Source: Hedera helix
Lineage: Eukaryota; Streptophyta; Magnoliopsida; Apiales; Araliaceae
NCBI GenBank assembly: GCA_947179155.2
Contig: OX359265.1
Coordinates: forward strand, 5,255,501-5,319,500
Length of the DNA: 64,000 nucleotides
Direction of reading: 5' to 3'
The translations under genes were made by a program, and so were the position numbers. Positions 34,601 to 46,113 of the stretch are shown here, piece by piece; the stretch's first letter is position 1, and every line of letters begins with the position of its first letter. Under the pieces are notes generated by a model. The model had not been told where the DNA came from. It searched no databases and was given only the letters and a program-made list of their open reading frames with translations.

Positions 34601-35583
34601 TCTTCTCTTAGTATTTTGCTCTCAATATTTTCTCACACTCTCAAATGCTCTCTAGCTCTCTCTTTTGGACTTGGAGAAAATAATAAAATGAAATCTACCA
34701 ATTTCAAGTATACTTGCAAATTATTAGATACACATAATATATTTAATAATTTCGGCCATGCCCCTAGATGACAACTTACACAAGGAATGGCTAAATGACA
34801 CATTAGGTGAAAAGAGGAATGATCCAAGTACTTGAAAAATCAAACAAGCAATCCATTAATTAAATAAATAAAAAATAAATTAAAATAAAAAACAAAAATC
34901 ACTTTTCTCTCTCATCTACCAACATGGTAGGCTGATGCAATTTCTTTTCTCCCAAAATCATAGTCACTTTCCACTTTTTAAATAATTAATAAGTTATATA
35001 AAGTATTTTCCAAGTGGGCTAATTATTGGACTTTATTTAAAATACCAATTGGGCTCCTATTAAATTGTTTGGGCTACTAATTTGTCAAATTTTATTATTC
35101 TCCACTTGGACTACTAATTGACCCATGTTGGGCTAATTTAATAATTTACACATTAATTATTCAATCCATGATTAAATAAATAATTAGATTGAATAAATAA
35201 TTAAATATTCTAACCCATTAGTATTAAATTACTAAATGGACTAATAAATATTATTATTAATATTTCATATTATTTACATTAATTAATAATCATATTAATT
35301 AATTTATTATATTTAATTAACTCATTATATTCAATTTAATTGAATATTTAATTAATAGGAAACTTATCAATTATTTTGATATTAAAACTTTAGGGTTTGT
35401 TCACTAATTTAAATAACATATTAGTGACCCCCTTTAATTAATTCTAGTAATTAATCACATAATTATTTAATCACGTAATTAATTAATCACATAAAAAGAT
35501 TCAAATAATCTTGTAAAACTAACTTGTTAGAATTTAAATTAATAATTTAATTAATAATGACGTGAAAATTCTAGGACATTACA
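31670..35583 (-). mobile_element. Solo LTR, minus strand, sister of 18,075-24,336
   Basis: Flanks are GTCAC and GTCTC (4 of 5). On the minus strand it runs TGTAATGTCCTAG to GGGGGCATCACA. It aligns along its whole length with the LTR at 18,075 once the Helitron is removed, and carries the empty Helitron site near 34,281. It lies inside copia RNase H, copy 1 of the tandem duplication. Confidence 0.9.
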
Positions 35584-35801
35584 GTCTCGCTCCTCTGTTG
35601 AAGCAAAATATAGAGCCATGACTGATACATATTGTGGAATTTCATGGTTATTGGCTCTTCTAAAGGACTTTGACATCATTAATCTTACTTCAATTTTTCT
35701 TTTCCTACTTGCTCCTAAAATTCCTCATATGGAAGCTGCTTTGAAACTAGTTAAATATCTCAAACAATCTCCTAGATAAGGTCTCTTGTTCTCTACTACT
35801 A

Positions 35802-35842
<41 letters not shown>

Positions 35843-36309
35843 ACCTGCTATGATGCCAATTGGGAAGGATGTAAAACAACCAGACAATCTCTAACTGGAT
35901 ATTGCATCATGTTAGGTGATTATCTTCTTTCATGGAAAAGCAAGAAACAATCCACTATATCTCTCTCCTCTGCTGAAGCAAAATATAGAGCCATGACTGA
36001 TACATGTTGTGAAATTTCATGGTTATTGGCTCTTCTAAAGGACTTTGACATCATTAATCTTACTTCAATTTTTTTGTTCTGTGACAATAAATCAGCCCTC
36101 TACATTGCCTCCAATCCTGTTTTTCATACACATCGAAATTAAATGCCATATTGTTCGAGAAAAACTACTCAAAAGGATCATCTGTACTGCACATTTGCCT
36201 TCAGAACAACAACCTGCAGACTTATTTACTAAGGTCTTTGCTTTAAACCATATTCACAAATTCCAAGTTGCATCTCTGTAATCTTTTCCAGATTCACAAC
36301 TTGAGGGAA
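35584..36309 (+). pseudogene. Copia RNase H, duplicated, and 3' end
   Basis: 35,584-35,702 completes RNase H copy 1. Copy 2 starts again at ~35,703 with CTACTTGCTCCTAAAATTCC, already present at 31,431, and runs on through the CDANWEG and SSAEAKYRAM motifs of copia RNase H to the end of the polyprotein near 36,280. The duplicated length is about 365 bp without the inserted LTR. A (CT)n tract (35,807-35,838) replaces part of the RNase H start in copy 2. A purine-rich ACTTGAGGGAA (36,299-36,309) precedes the 3' LTR and is the polypurine tract. Confidence 0.88.
35807..35838. repeat. (CT)n microsatellite in copia RNase H
   Basis: CT dinucleotide tract. At the corresponding point in copy 1 (near 31,530) the sequence is non-repetitive TTTCTTTCTCTATTTC, so the tract probably expanded later. 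Confidence 0.9.
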
Positions 36310-36876
36310 TGTTAATGAGGATGAATGTAATTATAATATTACATGAGGTTATATTTGTAATATCCAAAAAAAGGTTGTTAGACTTTAGACCATATACGCT
36401 TCTGTAATCAATTTTTGAATTATAAGGGTCATTCGAGAATGACTTTTTTTTTACACTTAAAGTTAAAATTTTAATAGATTTATAAATTAAAATTTTAATA
36501 GATTTATAAGTAAAAGTATTCGGTATCACTTTTACTTATAAGTCCGAAATTATAAGTAATAGTTGTAGATGTATTCAGCTAATAATAACTTATAAGTTAA
36601 GTAAAATATAAATATTACTAAAATATTATTTAGTAAGAAGAACATTAGAAAAATAAAGAAAAATATTTTTATCATTTAATTTAGATTGATCAACTTAAAA
36701 AAAATGACTTATAAATATATTTTTTTAAATAATAATTAGTACTTATTTTTTTCAATTTATAAATCAAAAAAAAAGTTAATCCCAAATATTTTTTTTTAAT
36801 TTAACTAGATATAAATTGGGTTGAACTTATAAGTACTTTCCGAACAGCCTCGTAATTTTTACTATTTCATCTCTTC
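36310..36876 (+). repeat. 3' LTR of the copia element, interrupted
   Basis: 36,310-36,403 and 36,854-36,876 match the two parts of the 152-bp 5' LTR. A ~450-bp insertion separates them. The last five bases expected (TATCA) are missing, replaced by GGGGGGTGTATTC, so the right border and target duplication of the element are lost. Confidence 0.8.
36404..36853. mobile_element. MITE in the copia 3' LTR, hAT-like ends
   Basis: The left end reads GGGTCATTCGAGAATGAC. The right end on the minus strand reads GAGGCTGTTCGGAAAGTAC, an imperfect inverted repeat. The interior is AT-rich with ACTTATAAGT motifs. It is related to 13,670-13,867. Borders are accurate to a few bases. Confidence 0.6.
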
Positions 36877-37220
36877 GGGGGGTGTATTCAATTAGGATTT
36901 TTAAGGACTTATAAAGAATTTAAAAGTTTAGTTGTATTCAATCAAGACATTTAAAGAGTTTATAAAAGTTTAGTGGTATTCAATTACAATTTTTTTAATG
37001 TCTTTAAAAGTTATGTGGTATTAAATTAAGACTTTTACAAAGTCTATAAAAATATTTCGGTATTCAAAAAGTCATAGATTTTAAAGATTTCTATCAAATG
37101 GCGGAGTTTGATAGACTTTAAAACAAGATTTATTCATATTTAAAGTCTTTCAAAGTCTGACCTCATACCCAAAGACTTTCAAATATTTGCTAAAAACTTT
37201 CAAATATTTGAAAAAGTGAG
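36877..37220. mobile_element. One end of a MITE-like element with internal GTATTCAATTA repeats
   Basis: GGGGGGTGTATTCAATTAGG opens the stretch. GTGGTATTCAATTA/GTTGTATTCAATCA motifs recur four times at 50-60 bp spacing, each followed by short T-rich tracts with ACTTT. The other end was not found. Class II is inferred from the terminus only. Confidence 0.4.
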
Positions 37221-37800
37221 AAGATGATAATGATATAAAATTAATAAAAACACATAATAATAAATAATTTTCCTAAAATAATAAAAAGACTTAAAAACTA
37301 ACAAATAAAAATAGTATAAAATAACATAAAATAATATAAATAATACAAATTAATTGAAAACTCACAAAATATATCAAAATCAAATTAAAATAAATATTAA
37401 TACATTTAAGTACAAAATAATTACTGCATCACCAGGAATCTATCGGAGGGAATCCACGGCATAAACAGCTGCGAGACACGCCGCAAACAAGATCCAAGAA
37501 GATTCTGCGGCCGCAAGAAGCCTCCCAGCCGCAATAATTTCGCGAAAAGAATTTGTAGGGAAACAGAGGCCACTCCTCCGGCCAAAAAGGTCAGAAACCG
37601 ACTGAAACAAATTGTACCTGAAAATAAGACCCAACATACTGCTGGCGCAAGAAGCCTCCCAACTGAAGGGATGGCCGGTGAAATCAACGGCGAAGCAAAA
37701 AGCAGAGAAGCCGAGGGCACTCCTCTGCCTTAAAAGGACGTCACGCAAGATACTGCTGCAGGAATTAACCGTCAGGTCGCAAAAATTTGCCAAGAAGCCA
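37221..37800. other. GC-richer stretch upstream of the AHL gene, unidentified
   Basis: 37,420-37,800 is clearly GC-richer than its surroundings. It has two overlapping minus-strand open frames (37,421-37,720 and 37,440-37,793) and a repeated GCAAGAAGCCTCCCA (37,514 and 37,649). Neither frame shows a known motif. It may be 5' leader or promoter of the AHL gene or a remnant of another gene. Confidence 0.3.
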
Positions 37801-38694
37801 ACCTACTTCCGGCACATGCCGTCCAAAACCCTTCTCCTACCACTTCACCAACAGTGGTGACTACCACTTAACCTACAGTGGTGACTACCACAGAGCAGTT
37901 AACCGTCGGCGCTCAGAAATCTCCGCCGCAAGCGCAGCCACAGCCGGTGGACCTATCCTGCAGTACGGCTATGTGCAAACCAATATCTGGTTCATCCCCT
38001 CCGTACCAGCCCACAGCCGCTGCCGAGATTCCCGCCGCCATCTTTCCGCGGCAGAAATTAAACATGACATGAGTATGGCGAGTCCAAGAAGAGAAGGAGA
38101 GGCTGGCCCAGGGAGTACTGCCCATCTCCCAGGCATTGGCTCTCACCCCTTCACCGGCATCGGCTCAATATTTGAGTGGGGCCTTTTCTCTGCCACTTCA
38201 GTCACTGAATCCTGCAAATTCACCTCTAGGAGGCTCCACAAAAGCAGCAAATGGAAGCTTTGGGTATTTGTTTCTCCCCCCACACACATATGTATATTAT
38301 TTATTGTGGGTTTGTTGTTATGAATCTTGAATTTTGATATTTGTGATGCATTATTTATGGACTGTTTGTTGATGCTGGCTGTAAGTTCTTATTATAGTTT
38401 TCTTCTTTTTTTCTTCCCCTGTTAAAGAGGTTAATTGGAATGGATTCAAAGTATACTAAATTAGAAATTAAAATGCTGTTGATTCTATAGTATATTATAT
38501 GATGGGGATATTTTATATTTATGAGGAGAGGATTGAATAGATTGATAAAGGAATATGATCACTGCTAAAACTTTGGATCTGCTCCATCTGAATCTGACTC
38601 CAGAATCTTATAGTGTACACGTACATACATGCCCTTGTATGTTCTGATGGTTGCTTGTTGAGTTTGCTATTAAGTGCATGTGTTTCAGATGGAC

Positions 38695-38822
38695 CCGGTT
38701 ACTATAAAGTGAACTTCATGGTAAGTTCACTTTTAGACCAATAAAGTGCTGCCACACAGATAAGAGAGAACACTCAACCTGCATGTCAGCACTTTATTGG
38801 TCTAGAATTTCATAGTAGCCGG
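38695..38822. mobile_element. Tiny MITE in AHL intron 1
   Basis: CCGGTTACTATAAA and its inverted counterpart TTCATAGTAGCCGG bound ~128 bp. A second inverted pair, AGACCAATAAAGTGCTG / CAGCACTTTATTGGTCT, lies inside, so the whole piece can fold into one hairpin. Confidence 0.75.
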
Positions 38823-40583
38823 ATTCGTTTCATACGGGTGTAATTTTGCACTAAAAATAAAACTTTGACTTGTACCGTATTTGATTTTCTCTTTTTTATT
38901 TTTAAATTTCAGTTTCCCTTCTACTTATATGGATGGTTTCCAGAAGTGTAACTGATTATACTGCCTTGAAAATTATTTGCTTTAGGTTTTACTCTTTTGA
39001 TGGGGTTGAAAATTATCATATTTAAGAAGATTTGAATCTTTTTCTTCTTATAGTTATTTATGTATGTTAGTAATGACAACTAAGCTTTCCAATCCACTAA
39101 ATTATAATGGTTTTGTCAATTTCTTTCTTCTACAGTCTTCTTTTGAGTTGGACCTTGGACATCATTTTTTTGAACCTTGACCCCTAGAAATTACAAACAA
39201 TAATTTAAAAAAAAAAATTAAAAAAATATACTGTTAATTTTCAAAAGGTGTAGATTTTCATTGTTAATTACAAAATTGGGAGCTAACTTAGTTTCTATTG
39301 TAGCTTTGCCCTAGATACATACATGTGTGCCATCAGAAAACTGATTAGAACTTCACTTTTTATTGCTGTATCTTTATTCTATTTTAGTTAATCAAAATTT
39401 TATGTCTTAATATAATACAGTAATCATAATCATCTAGAATTCATGATATTATTATAGTTTTCTCTCTAAATTTGATAAAGTTGTGTGCTTTGCAGGATCA
39501 GCAGGGATTGGATTTACTCCACATGTTATCTCTGTGAAAGCTGGAGAGGTTATTTCTTTAATTACTCCCTGCTTTTGTTGATTAATGCAATTGGATTTTA
39601 TTTTTCTGTCATGAATGACAATGTTTCAAGTCACTCTCATATTCTGCTACTGCAGTAGTTGCACCTATTAAAACTGGCTTCCAAATTGTTTCTCCCACCA
39701 TATATCGGTTTTCTCATCTAATAAGTTCTTTTATTGTACAAGAAAAAAAAAGGTTCTTGAATGAGTTATGATGCAAGTGGTAAAAGTAAAAAGTGAAAAG
39801 AAAAAAAACTGCTATATTTGGGTAAAAGTGTTATTTGTATCAAATAAATTAATAGTTTTTATATTTAGGGACGGAGGTAATATTTACCCGAGTAATATTT
39901 TTATTTGGATTTCTATATGTGCTAGCTAGGTGTATTCGTTTGTTACCTTATTATCCATGAAAGTACTTCTTCTTTTTGTTTCAGTCGTGCCTTTCTTTCT
40001 GAAGTAATCTTTTTTGCGGTTGAGACCATATATATAACGTGCAGAATGGTTATGTAGCAGTCAGTGTATCTGATAAGTAGGCTCAATTTTGCATAGCGAC
40101 TAACAATTTCTTTAGAATGATTAGCTACCTGACTGACTAATGTATTGTAAACATTAAAGCACATGTAGCTAAAATTTCTATTATTTGAATTTTCAGGACG
40201 TGTTGTCGAAAATAATGTCATTTTCTCAGAATGGTCCAAGGGCTGTCTGTATTTTATCTGCAAGTGGAGTTATATCCAATGTTACTCTTCGTCAGGCTGC
40301 AACTTCTGGTGGAACTGCAACATATGAGGTTTGTCTGGTTTTAAGAATGTTGCCTTACTAGTAGAAGGTTTGGACTTTGAATTCTAATCAAAACTAAGAC
40401 TGATACAATTTACAGGAGGAAAATGTAAACAAATTCCTGTATCGATTTTGCATTCAATTGTTTTTTTGTTGTTGTTATCTCTATTATTTATTTATTTATT
40501 TATTTGCCCTTCTCTTCTTTCTTTCTTTCTTTCTTATGGGATTCATTTTCAACTTACCCAACTAGTTTGAGATAAAAGGCTCA

Positions 40584-40992
40584 GGGGGTGTTTGATAAAA
40601 ACTGAATAAAATAATTCTGAATGCTTAAGTAATGAGTTGAATGAAGTAGATTTCTGAATACTAAATGAAAAAAATTGTTTGATAAGTGACATGTCTAAAA
40701 CATCTGAATAACATATTTTTACTATTTTACCCTTCTGAAAAAATTCAAAGTTTTTGTAAATTTATTTAATATTACATAATATAATATTTAATATTTTTTT
40801 TAATTTTTTTAATTTAATTTATTTTATTTTTATTTCATTCCGCCGGAACTTAACCATTCGGCCAAAAAAATTAGACTTAGTCATTCAGCCCAAAAATTTG
40901 ACCGATTCAGCCACATTCAGTCCTAAACAAACGCACTGAATAGCTAACTGATTCAGCCATTCAGATGCATTAAATTCCAATCAAACACCCCC
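40584..40992. mobile_element. MITE in AHL intron 3
   Basis: GGGGGTGTTTGAT and its complement ATCAAACACCCCC bound 409 bp. CTGAAT/ATTCAG motifs repeat inside near both ends. Flanks TCA and TTA may be a mutated 3-bp duplication (PIF/Harbinger type), but a hAT origin cannot be excluded. Confidence 0.75.
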
Positions 40993-42241
40993 TTACTTGA
41001 GTTGAGAAACAATTATAATGTCGTCACTTCTTTTGTTGGAGAAATTATGCCATTTATGGATTTGTTAAGATGATGAATATATATGTTGAATGAAGCTGTT
41101 GTCTTTTATTGACATTTCTTTCTTCATGCAGGGACATTTCGATATATTGTCACTTTCTGGTTCCTTTTTATTATCAGAGGTAGGCGGTCAGCGGAGCAGA
41201 ACAGGTGGACTAAGTGTCTCAATAGCGGGTCCAGACGGACGAGTTTTAGGCGGTTGTGTGGCGGGTCTTCTAACAGCTGCATCTCCTGTTCAGGTTTGTC
41301 AACTGTTCTCTCAAGCTAGCTTATGGATAGATTTTCAAAATTCAGATGCCATCATTATGCCGGGTTCAGTCACTTCAACTTAAACTAAGAATGTATGTTT
41401 TAATTATTGTAGCCTTGAGAAAAGAATTTAGAAATTCTTACTGACCTATAATTTTTATTAATTGACGAAAGTAACACCCATCAAAAGAAAATGAAAAAGT
41501 ACTTCTCATCTATGCCTGAGCTTCTAATTAAGCGCTGAGATACGAGTGAGCCTCTCATACATACATACCATTCTATATTAGCTGTACTTGAGGAGTTTTT
41601 AGATTTTCTTATTTCTATTCCTCATCAAAAATCTTTTATTAAATGCAGGTTGTTGATGCGACAATATTGTGACAATAACCTACCATAGCTATAAAATACA
41701 ACTTAATTGTTTACAAAATTTTCTTTGACATCCTTTCTAGTATTGTTTGTCTTCCTCTGTATCTGAATCTATCCTCAAGCTCCTCGTAGTTTGATTGGAA
41801 GGGGACTTTGTTGATTATAAGAAAAAGCCCCTCAGATTCAATTACCCATCCCAAACAGATTTGAATCTTTCTTACACAGCAGGGTGGTTGATGTTTGTAG
41901 ATTGGCCTGTACTTTTTACGTATTTCTTCTTGTTTAGCTATTTGACCCTACTGCATTATAAGTATTTTTTCCCCCAAGAGACATAAGTAGGAGAGGTTTC
42001 CCTTCCATTGCAGGTCATTGCCGGCAGTTTTATTGCAGATGGATGCAAAGAATCTAACGCAATTAACCAGACGGAACCTTTACACGCTCCACAAAAGCTC
42101 ATTCCAAGTGGTGGTTCTACAGGTCCTAGCAGCCCGTCGTCACATGGAACTCTCAGCGAATCCTCGGGTGGACCTGGCAGCCCACTCGACCAGGGAGCAT
42201 TCCGTAACAGTAACCCGCAAGGAATGTCAGGCATGCCATAG

Positions 42242-43020
42242 AAGTAATCTTTTTGCAGAGTTATTAGCTCACCCAATTAGGCATTGGCTGTCCATCGATG
42301 ATTAGCTTTTTACTTCAAGCCTTGAGGAGAAGATCGGCTTAAAGCAAGTGTAATTTTAGTTGTGACCATCCAGATTTTTTATATCTTTTGACAAACAGTA
42401 AGAACTTCATTTCATCTGAGGTCCGAAGATTATTGTTACAGAAAAGAACACATGCATAACAATAGATATAAACATAACACTCACAACTGTGTCACAGACG
42501 CAGACCAACATTATCTTCCATTTCAATAGAATTATTGAAGTAAAATATGAAAACTGAGTGCAAACCTTTGGTGTATGTATCATATCAAACAGTATAACTA
42601 AAAGAGAAAAAATAGAGGAAGAAAGGACTTCTTTTTTTCTTTGTTTTCCAGCAGGAGCTGAAGGTGTTGAATCTCAAACTCCCATAGCTAGCATATATCC
42701 AGAAGGAAAAAGAAGAAAGGATTTTTAATATTTTGTTGGGGAAGGGGGAAAGGAGAGCAAAAGTCACCTCCCAATTTTCTCATGCATGCAAACCATTTTT
42801 TTTGTTTTGGGCTTCGTGTTTTGAAGGTGACAACACCATTTGATAAAATCACGGCTTACGCTCCTTATTCTAGTTCTTTCTCATTTGACTTTGATTTAAA
42901 CCGTCAATTCTTTTTTCTTTTTAAACTTCCATCTATACGATTCATATCGCAGGAATGTCTCGTTAGTAATAATATATTTTTATTGGTGTCATAAGAAGGA
43001 AACTGAGGAGGTAAACCAGA
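42242..43020. other. AHL 3' flank
   Basis: No gene seen. The first few hundred bases may be the 3' untranslated region of the AHL locus. Confidence 0.5.
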
Positions 43021-43029
43021 AGTGATCAA

Positions 43030-43474
43030 GGCAAGTCAGCTGGAGCATTGGGAAATAACAGAAATAACTGTCAAGAAGTAACAGGAGGCATTGGACAGGT
43101 GGAGGCAGCAGACAGGTGGAACAACAGAATTCAGTATAAGTAGCAATTAAGCAACAGCAGTAGCATTACTAACACAAGTAACAAACTTTGTAATTGAGCG
43201 GGAATTTGTAATTCAAATTAGGAATTAGTGGAGGGAAAGTTAGTTGGAGCAGTTATTTTCAAATTGTAAGCAATAGCTTGCATAAATAGGAAACTGGAGG
43301 AGAGAGAGAATCAGGCATTGTATTGTATTCTTAAGCTTCTAAGTTGTTCCTTTTTCTGTATCAACATTCTTCCATTAATTCTAATTTTGCCATCTTTTCT
43401 TCTTTATTCAATTCTGCTTTTGTTTTTGTTTTGAATTGCTGGTTTAGAAATCTTTGATCACGACAATTGGACTT
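43030..43474 (+). mobile_element. Possible solo LTR (copia-type)
   Basis: A TATA-like GCATAAATAGG (~43,279) is followed by CT-rich leader-like sequence and an end ..GATCACGACA followed by ATTGG, the layout of many copia LTR ends. ATTGG also occurs near the left side (43,048 and 43,091), but a clear TG start and matching duplication were not fixed. Confidence 0.35.
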
Positions 43475-43479
43475 GGAGT

Positions 43480-44580
43480 TGGTTAAGTGTTATAGGACAA
43501 AGATTTACATCAAAAAAATCCGTCAAATCATTCCAAGTGATAAACTAGAATTGCCTCAAACTTAGTCGGTCAATAATCACATGCACAACGCACTTGGTCA
43601 CCAGAATTTACACGCAAACACGACCAACTTTTTTTATTGCCCACTCAGTAAATAATGCAATATTACAATCCTACTTGAGGCTTGCAAGACACGCTCCTTG
43701 TGTTTGCCCACACCCCAGCATGTCAATAGATAGACGGATTTATAATATAGAATACAGTTGACACCCCCTACAGTTAGGAATCACAAGTCAATCAATAACC
43801 AACATTTTGAATGTCAAAACATAACATGCGTGCCATTTATATGCATGTAGATTCAAACAAAGCCAATTAGATATTTGCCCAGCATTGTATAGCCTACGAA
43901 TTGTTTATGATAGCCCACCAAACTTTGTTGCATTTAGCCCACAATAATTCCCACATGTATTGTACTTTCCAAAAGTGCCGCATGAACATGTCCAGTGCAT
44001 GCCAACTATGTGCCCAATCATACCCAACTCATGAAAGGGTTCCCACTCTAGTCATGACGCTTGCATATAGTAGAAATTAAAATAAAAAAAAAAAACTGAC
44101 AGCACTAGATATCCGGTATGCTTGAAGAGTCGTAACATATACCCCTGGTATATCCATTTAACCAATTGTCTTAATGCCTTGCCACACGAGTTGAATGTCA
44201 AGAGTTAAGTCTTGGCAAACTGTTTAGCCATCCACCATTGACAAGTCCATATCAACCCACTAAAGGGCAGACATTAAGCTACTGTTGCGGTCTAAGTTTT
44301 AGAATTGAACAAATACGATCATCCACTGTGAACTACAGAATAAGGCAGCCAAAATTGACCATAAATCATCTTACATTTCGCAACAAAAGTAGTAACTGGT
44401 TCCAATCAAAATCATATCCCACATAATAAAATTATTTAACTTAATGAAGGTAGATAATAGCAAATAAAAACAAAACAAAGGGAACACGACATTTGAGGAC
44501 TACAATACCTCAGGGAGGAAAAAAATAAACTGCATGCTATAGGCCTTTTTGACAAATTATATAATGGCCAGCTAAACTTT
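43480..44580. other. Intergenic sequence
   Basis: About 1.1 kb without recognisable genes or element ends. Confidence 0.55.
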
Positions 44581-44584
44581 TAAT

Positions 44585-46062
44585 AGATCTAAGTTGACTA
44601 GTAAATTAAATCAGCTCAGAAGTTAATATACATAGATGCAGCACAATTCCCTGAAATTGAAGATCAGTAAGCAATAAGCATGTTTGATGTACAAGTTTTC
44701 TCAAAAAGATCAAAAAAATTCCATACCAATCAATTGCATCATTTGAATAGTGGACCCCTTCTGTACCTAATATTTAGCGCACTAAATTCAAAAGAAGGTA
44801 ACAAACTTTTCTTGTATGTTTTCAAAGTTTAGAATGAATGAATTCAGCTTTAGGATGTTTCTCTGGTTTTATTCCACTACTATAAAAGGTAGATTTCAGG
44901 ATTATATCTTGGTAAATATCTGTCCAAAGGGGTGAAATCCTCTCATAAGATTATTCATTATCTACCCGCATTACAAAGTAAAAAAAACGGAATCATGTAC
45001 CAAGTAAAGTTAATTTCCAGTCAACTTTTTCTTTAAGGAAAAAAAAAGCCGTTTCACTTATTGCCCTAATTTCCTAGACATAATCAACCTTCCTAGTTCA
45101 TAACTCACTAATTCACAGTTGAACCTAGGACTACCCACTTTACAAGACGGTTTCTACATCATGCTATTCAGCTTCAAATGTATCTTCTAATCATCATTAA
45201 TAAATTTTTAAATAACTACTACTAAACCATTTAAAACAAAACTAAAAATGTCTCTGAATCCCTCATATCAAACACTAGAGATTATCGACAGAATATATAT
45301 ACATATATAATCACGTGATTCCCTCACCACGGCACTCCACATTCCCAGGCTTTCTAGCATCATTGGATCAAAGACTTGTATACCTTCAAGTTTGTAAGCC
45401 AATTTCTTTTCTGCTTAAAATGTTATTGTGCTGATAGTAGCACAGATATTCATATTATAGTCGCATGAGTTTGTTGACAGCTATGCAAACTCATTAATGT
45501 ACATACAAGTTAAACTAATCAAGCAACAACAGTTGCAGAACATCGACGAGAAAACTAACTTCAACATGTGACACCTGTTAGAGAACAGTAAGGAAGGAGA
45601 TTATATCAAGCTAAGTTTCAAATCTCTAACATAAACTATACACTCTGTTATTTATAACACATAATCTGCTATGTGAAATCAAAATGATGACCATAACCTA
45701 CGATTAATAGAGATAACAAGCCTTATAACATCCACAAGGAAGTGCAAGCGTTCAACTTTACAGATAATTGTCAAACAAAAATATATAACACATTACAACT
45801 CTTCCCAGCCTCAGTATCATATAAGAGAAAGTATCTTCAATCTTCATATCCCAAATTAACCTAGAATCTAAATCCCATTGAACAGATCCCATTTTAAAAC
45901 CCAGAATGCAATAGGAAAGAAAAATCTAAAAATTAGACAATAAACTGATATAATATTCATACGACATTGTTGTAAAGAAGACAAAACATAATGTACCAAT
46001 TCTGTCCAGGCTAAAAGAACAATTTGTTCATAGTCCGAGTAAATTTTGAAGTTCAATATATC
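44585..46062. repeat. Duplicated block, copy B
   Basis: Homologous and collinear with 14,946-16,620, but without the 801-bp solo LTR. It has its own small indels, for example extra sequence at ~44,760-45,400. It abuts the JASON-like exons, while copy A lies ~170 bp from the polyamine-oxidase exon. It lies in the same orientation as copy A. Confidence 0.8.
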
Positions 46063-46113
46063 GAATGTAAGCACAAATGTTGAACAATTTGAGTTTGTGT
46101 AACAAATACAGAC

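Larger units (their letters stand above)
17911..36876 (+). mobile_element. Decayed Ty1/copia element, host of several nested insertions
   Basis: The 5' LTR starts TGTTAATGATGATG (17,911) and the 3' LTR TGTTAATGAGGATG (36,310). Between them are an initiator-Met primer site, gag, protease, integrase, RT and RNase H in copia order. Coding parts are 24,466-27,616, 30,695-31,669 and 35,584-36,290. Three solo LTRs, a Helitron and MITE sequence account for most of the 19 kb. The order PR-IN-RT-RH and YVDD in RT establish copia. Confidence 0.9.
37868..42241 (+). pseudogene. AT-hook motif nuclear-localized (AHL) protein, five exons; exon 1 decayed
   Basis: Exon 1 runs ~37,868-38,263; exons 2-5 are 39,496-39,548, 40,197-40,328, 41,132-41,293 and 42,014-42,241. 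All introns are GT..AG and exon phases match. Exons 2-5 form one open frame of ~191 codons carrying the PPC domain (SAGIGFTPHVISVKAGE, ISNVTLRQAATSGG, ILSLSGSFLLSE, RTGGLSVS, AASPVQV) and the family tail GPSSPSSHGTLSESSGGPGS. Known AHL proteins bind AT-rich DNA with AT-hooks and trimerise through PPC. Exon 1 keeps recognisable family sequence only in pieces in different frames. The first AT-hook core reads RGWP instead of RGRP, and the second hook lost its frame. PPC also has R-to-H in the usual GRFEI (GHFDI) and G-to-C in GGGVAG. The usual C-terminal Trp codon is a stop. Probably a recent pseudogene. Confidence 0.85.

Noticed and set aside
35786..36142. Independent gene starting in the CT repeat
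   Set aside because: It is copia RNase H copy 2 read from a CT microsatellite.
17911..36876. Reading the inverted solo LTRs as the two LTRs of one element
   Set aside because: They are in opposite orientation, each has its own target-like flanks, and copia coding sequence, not Ty3, lies between them.
37421..37793. Two minus-strand ORFs of ~100-117 codons
   Set aside because: They overlap each other in different frames in a GC-rich stretch upstream of the AHL gene and show no motif. Kept only as an unidentified region.
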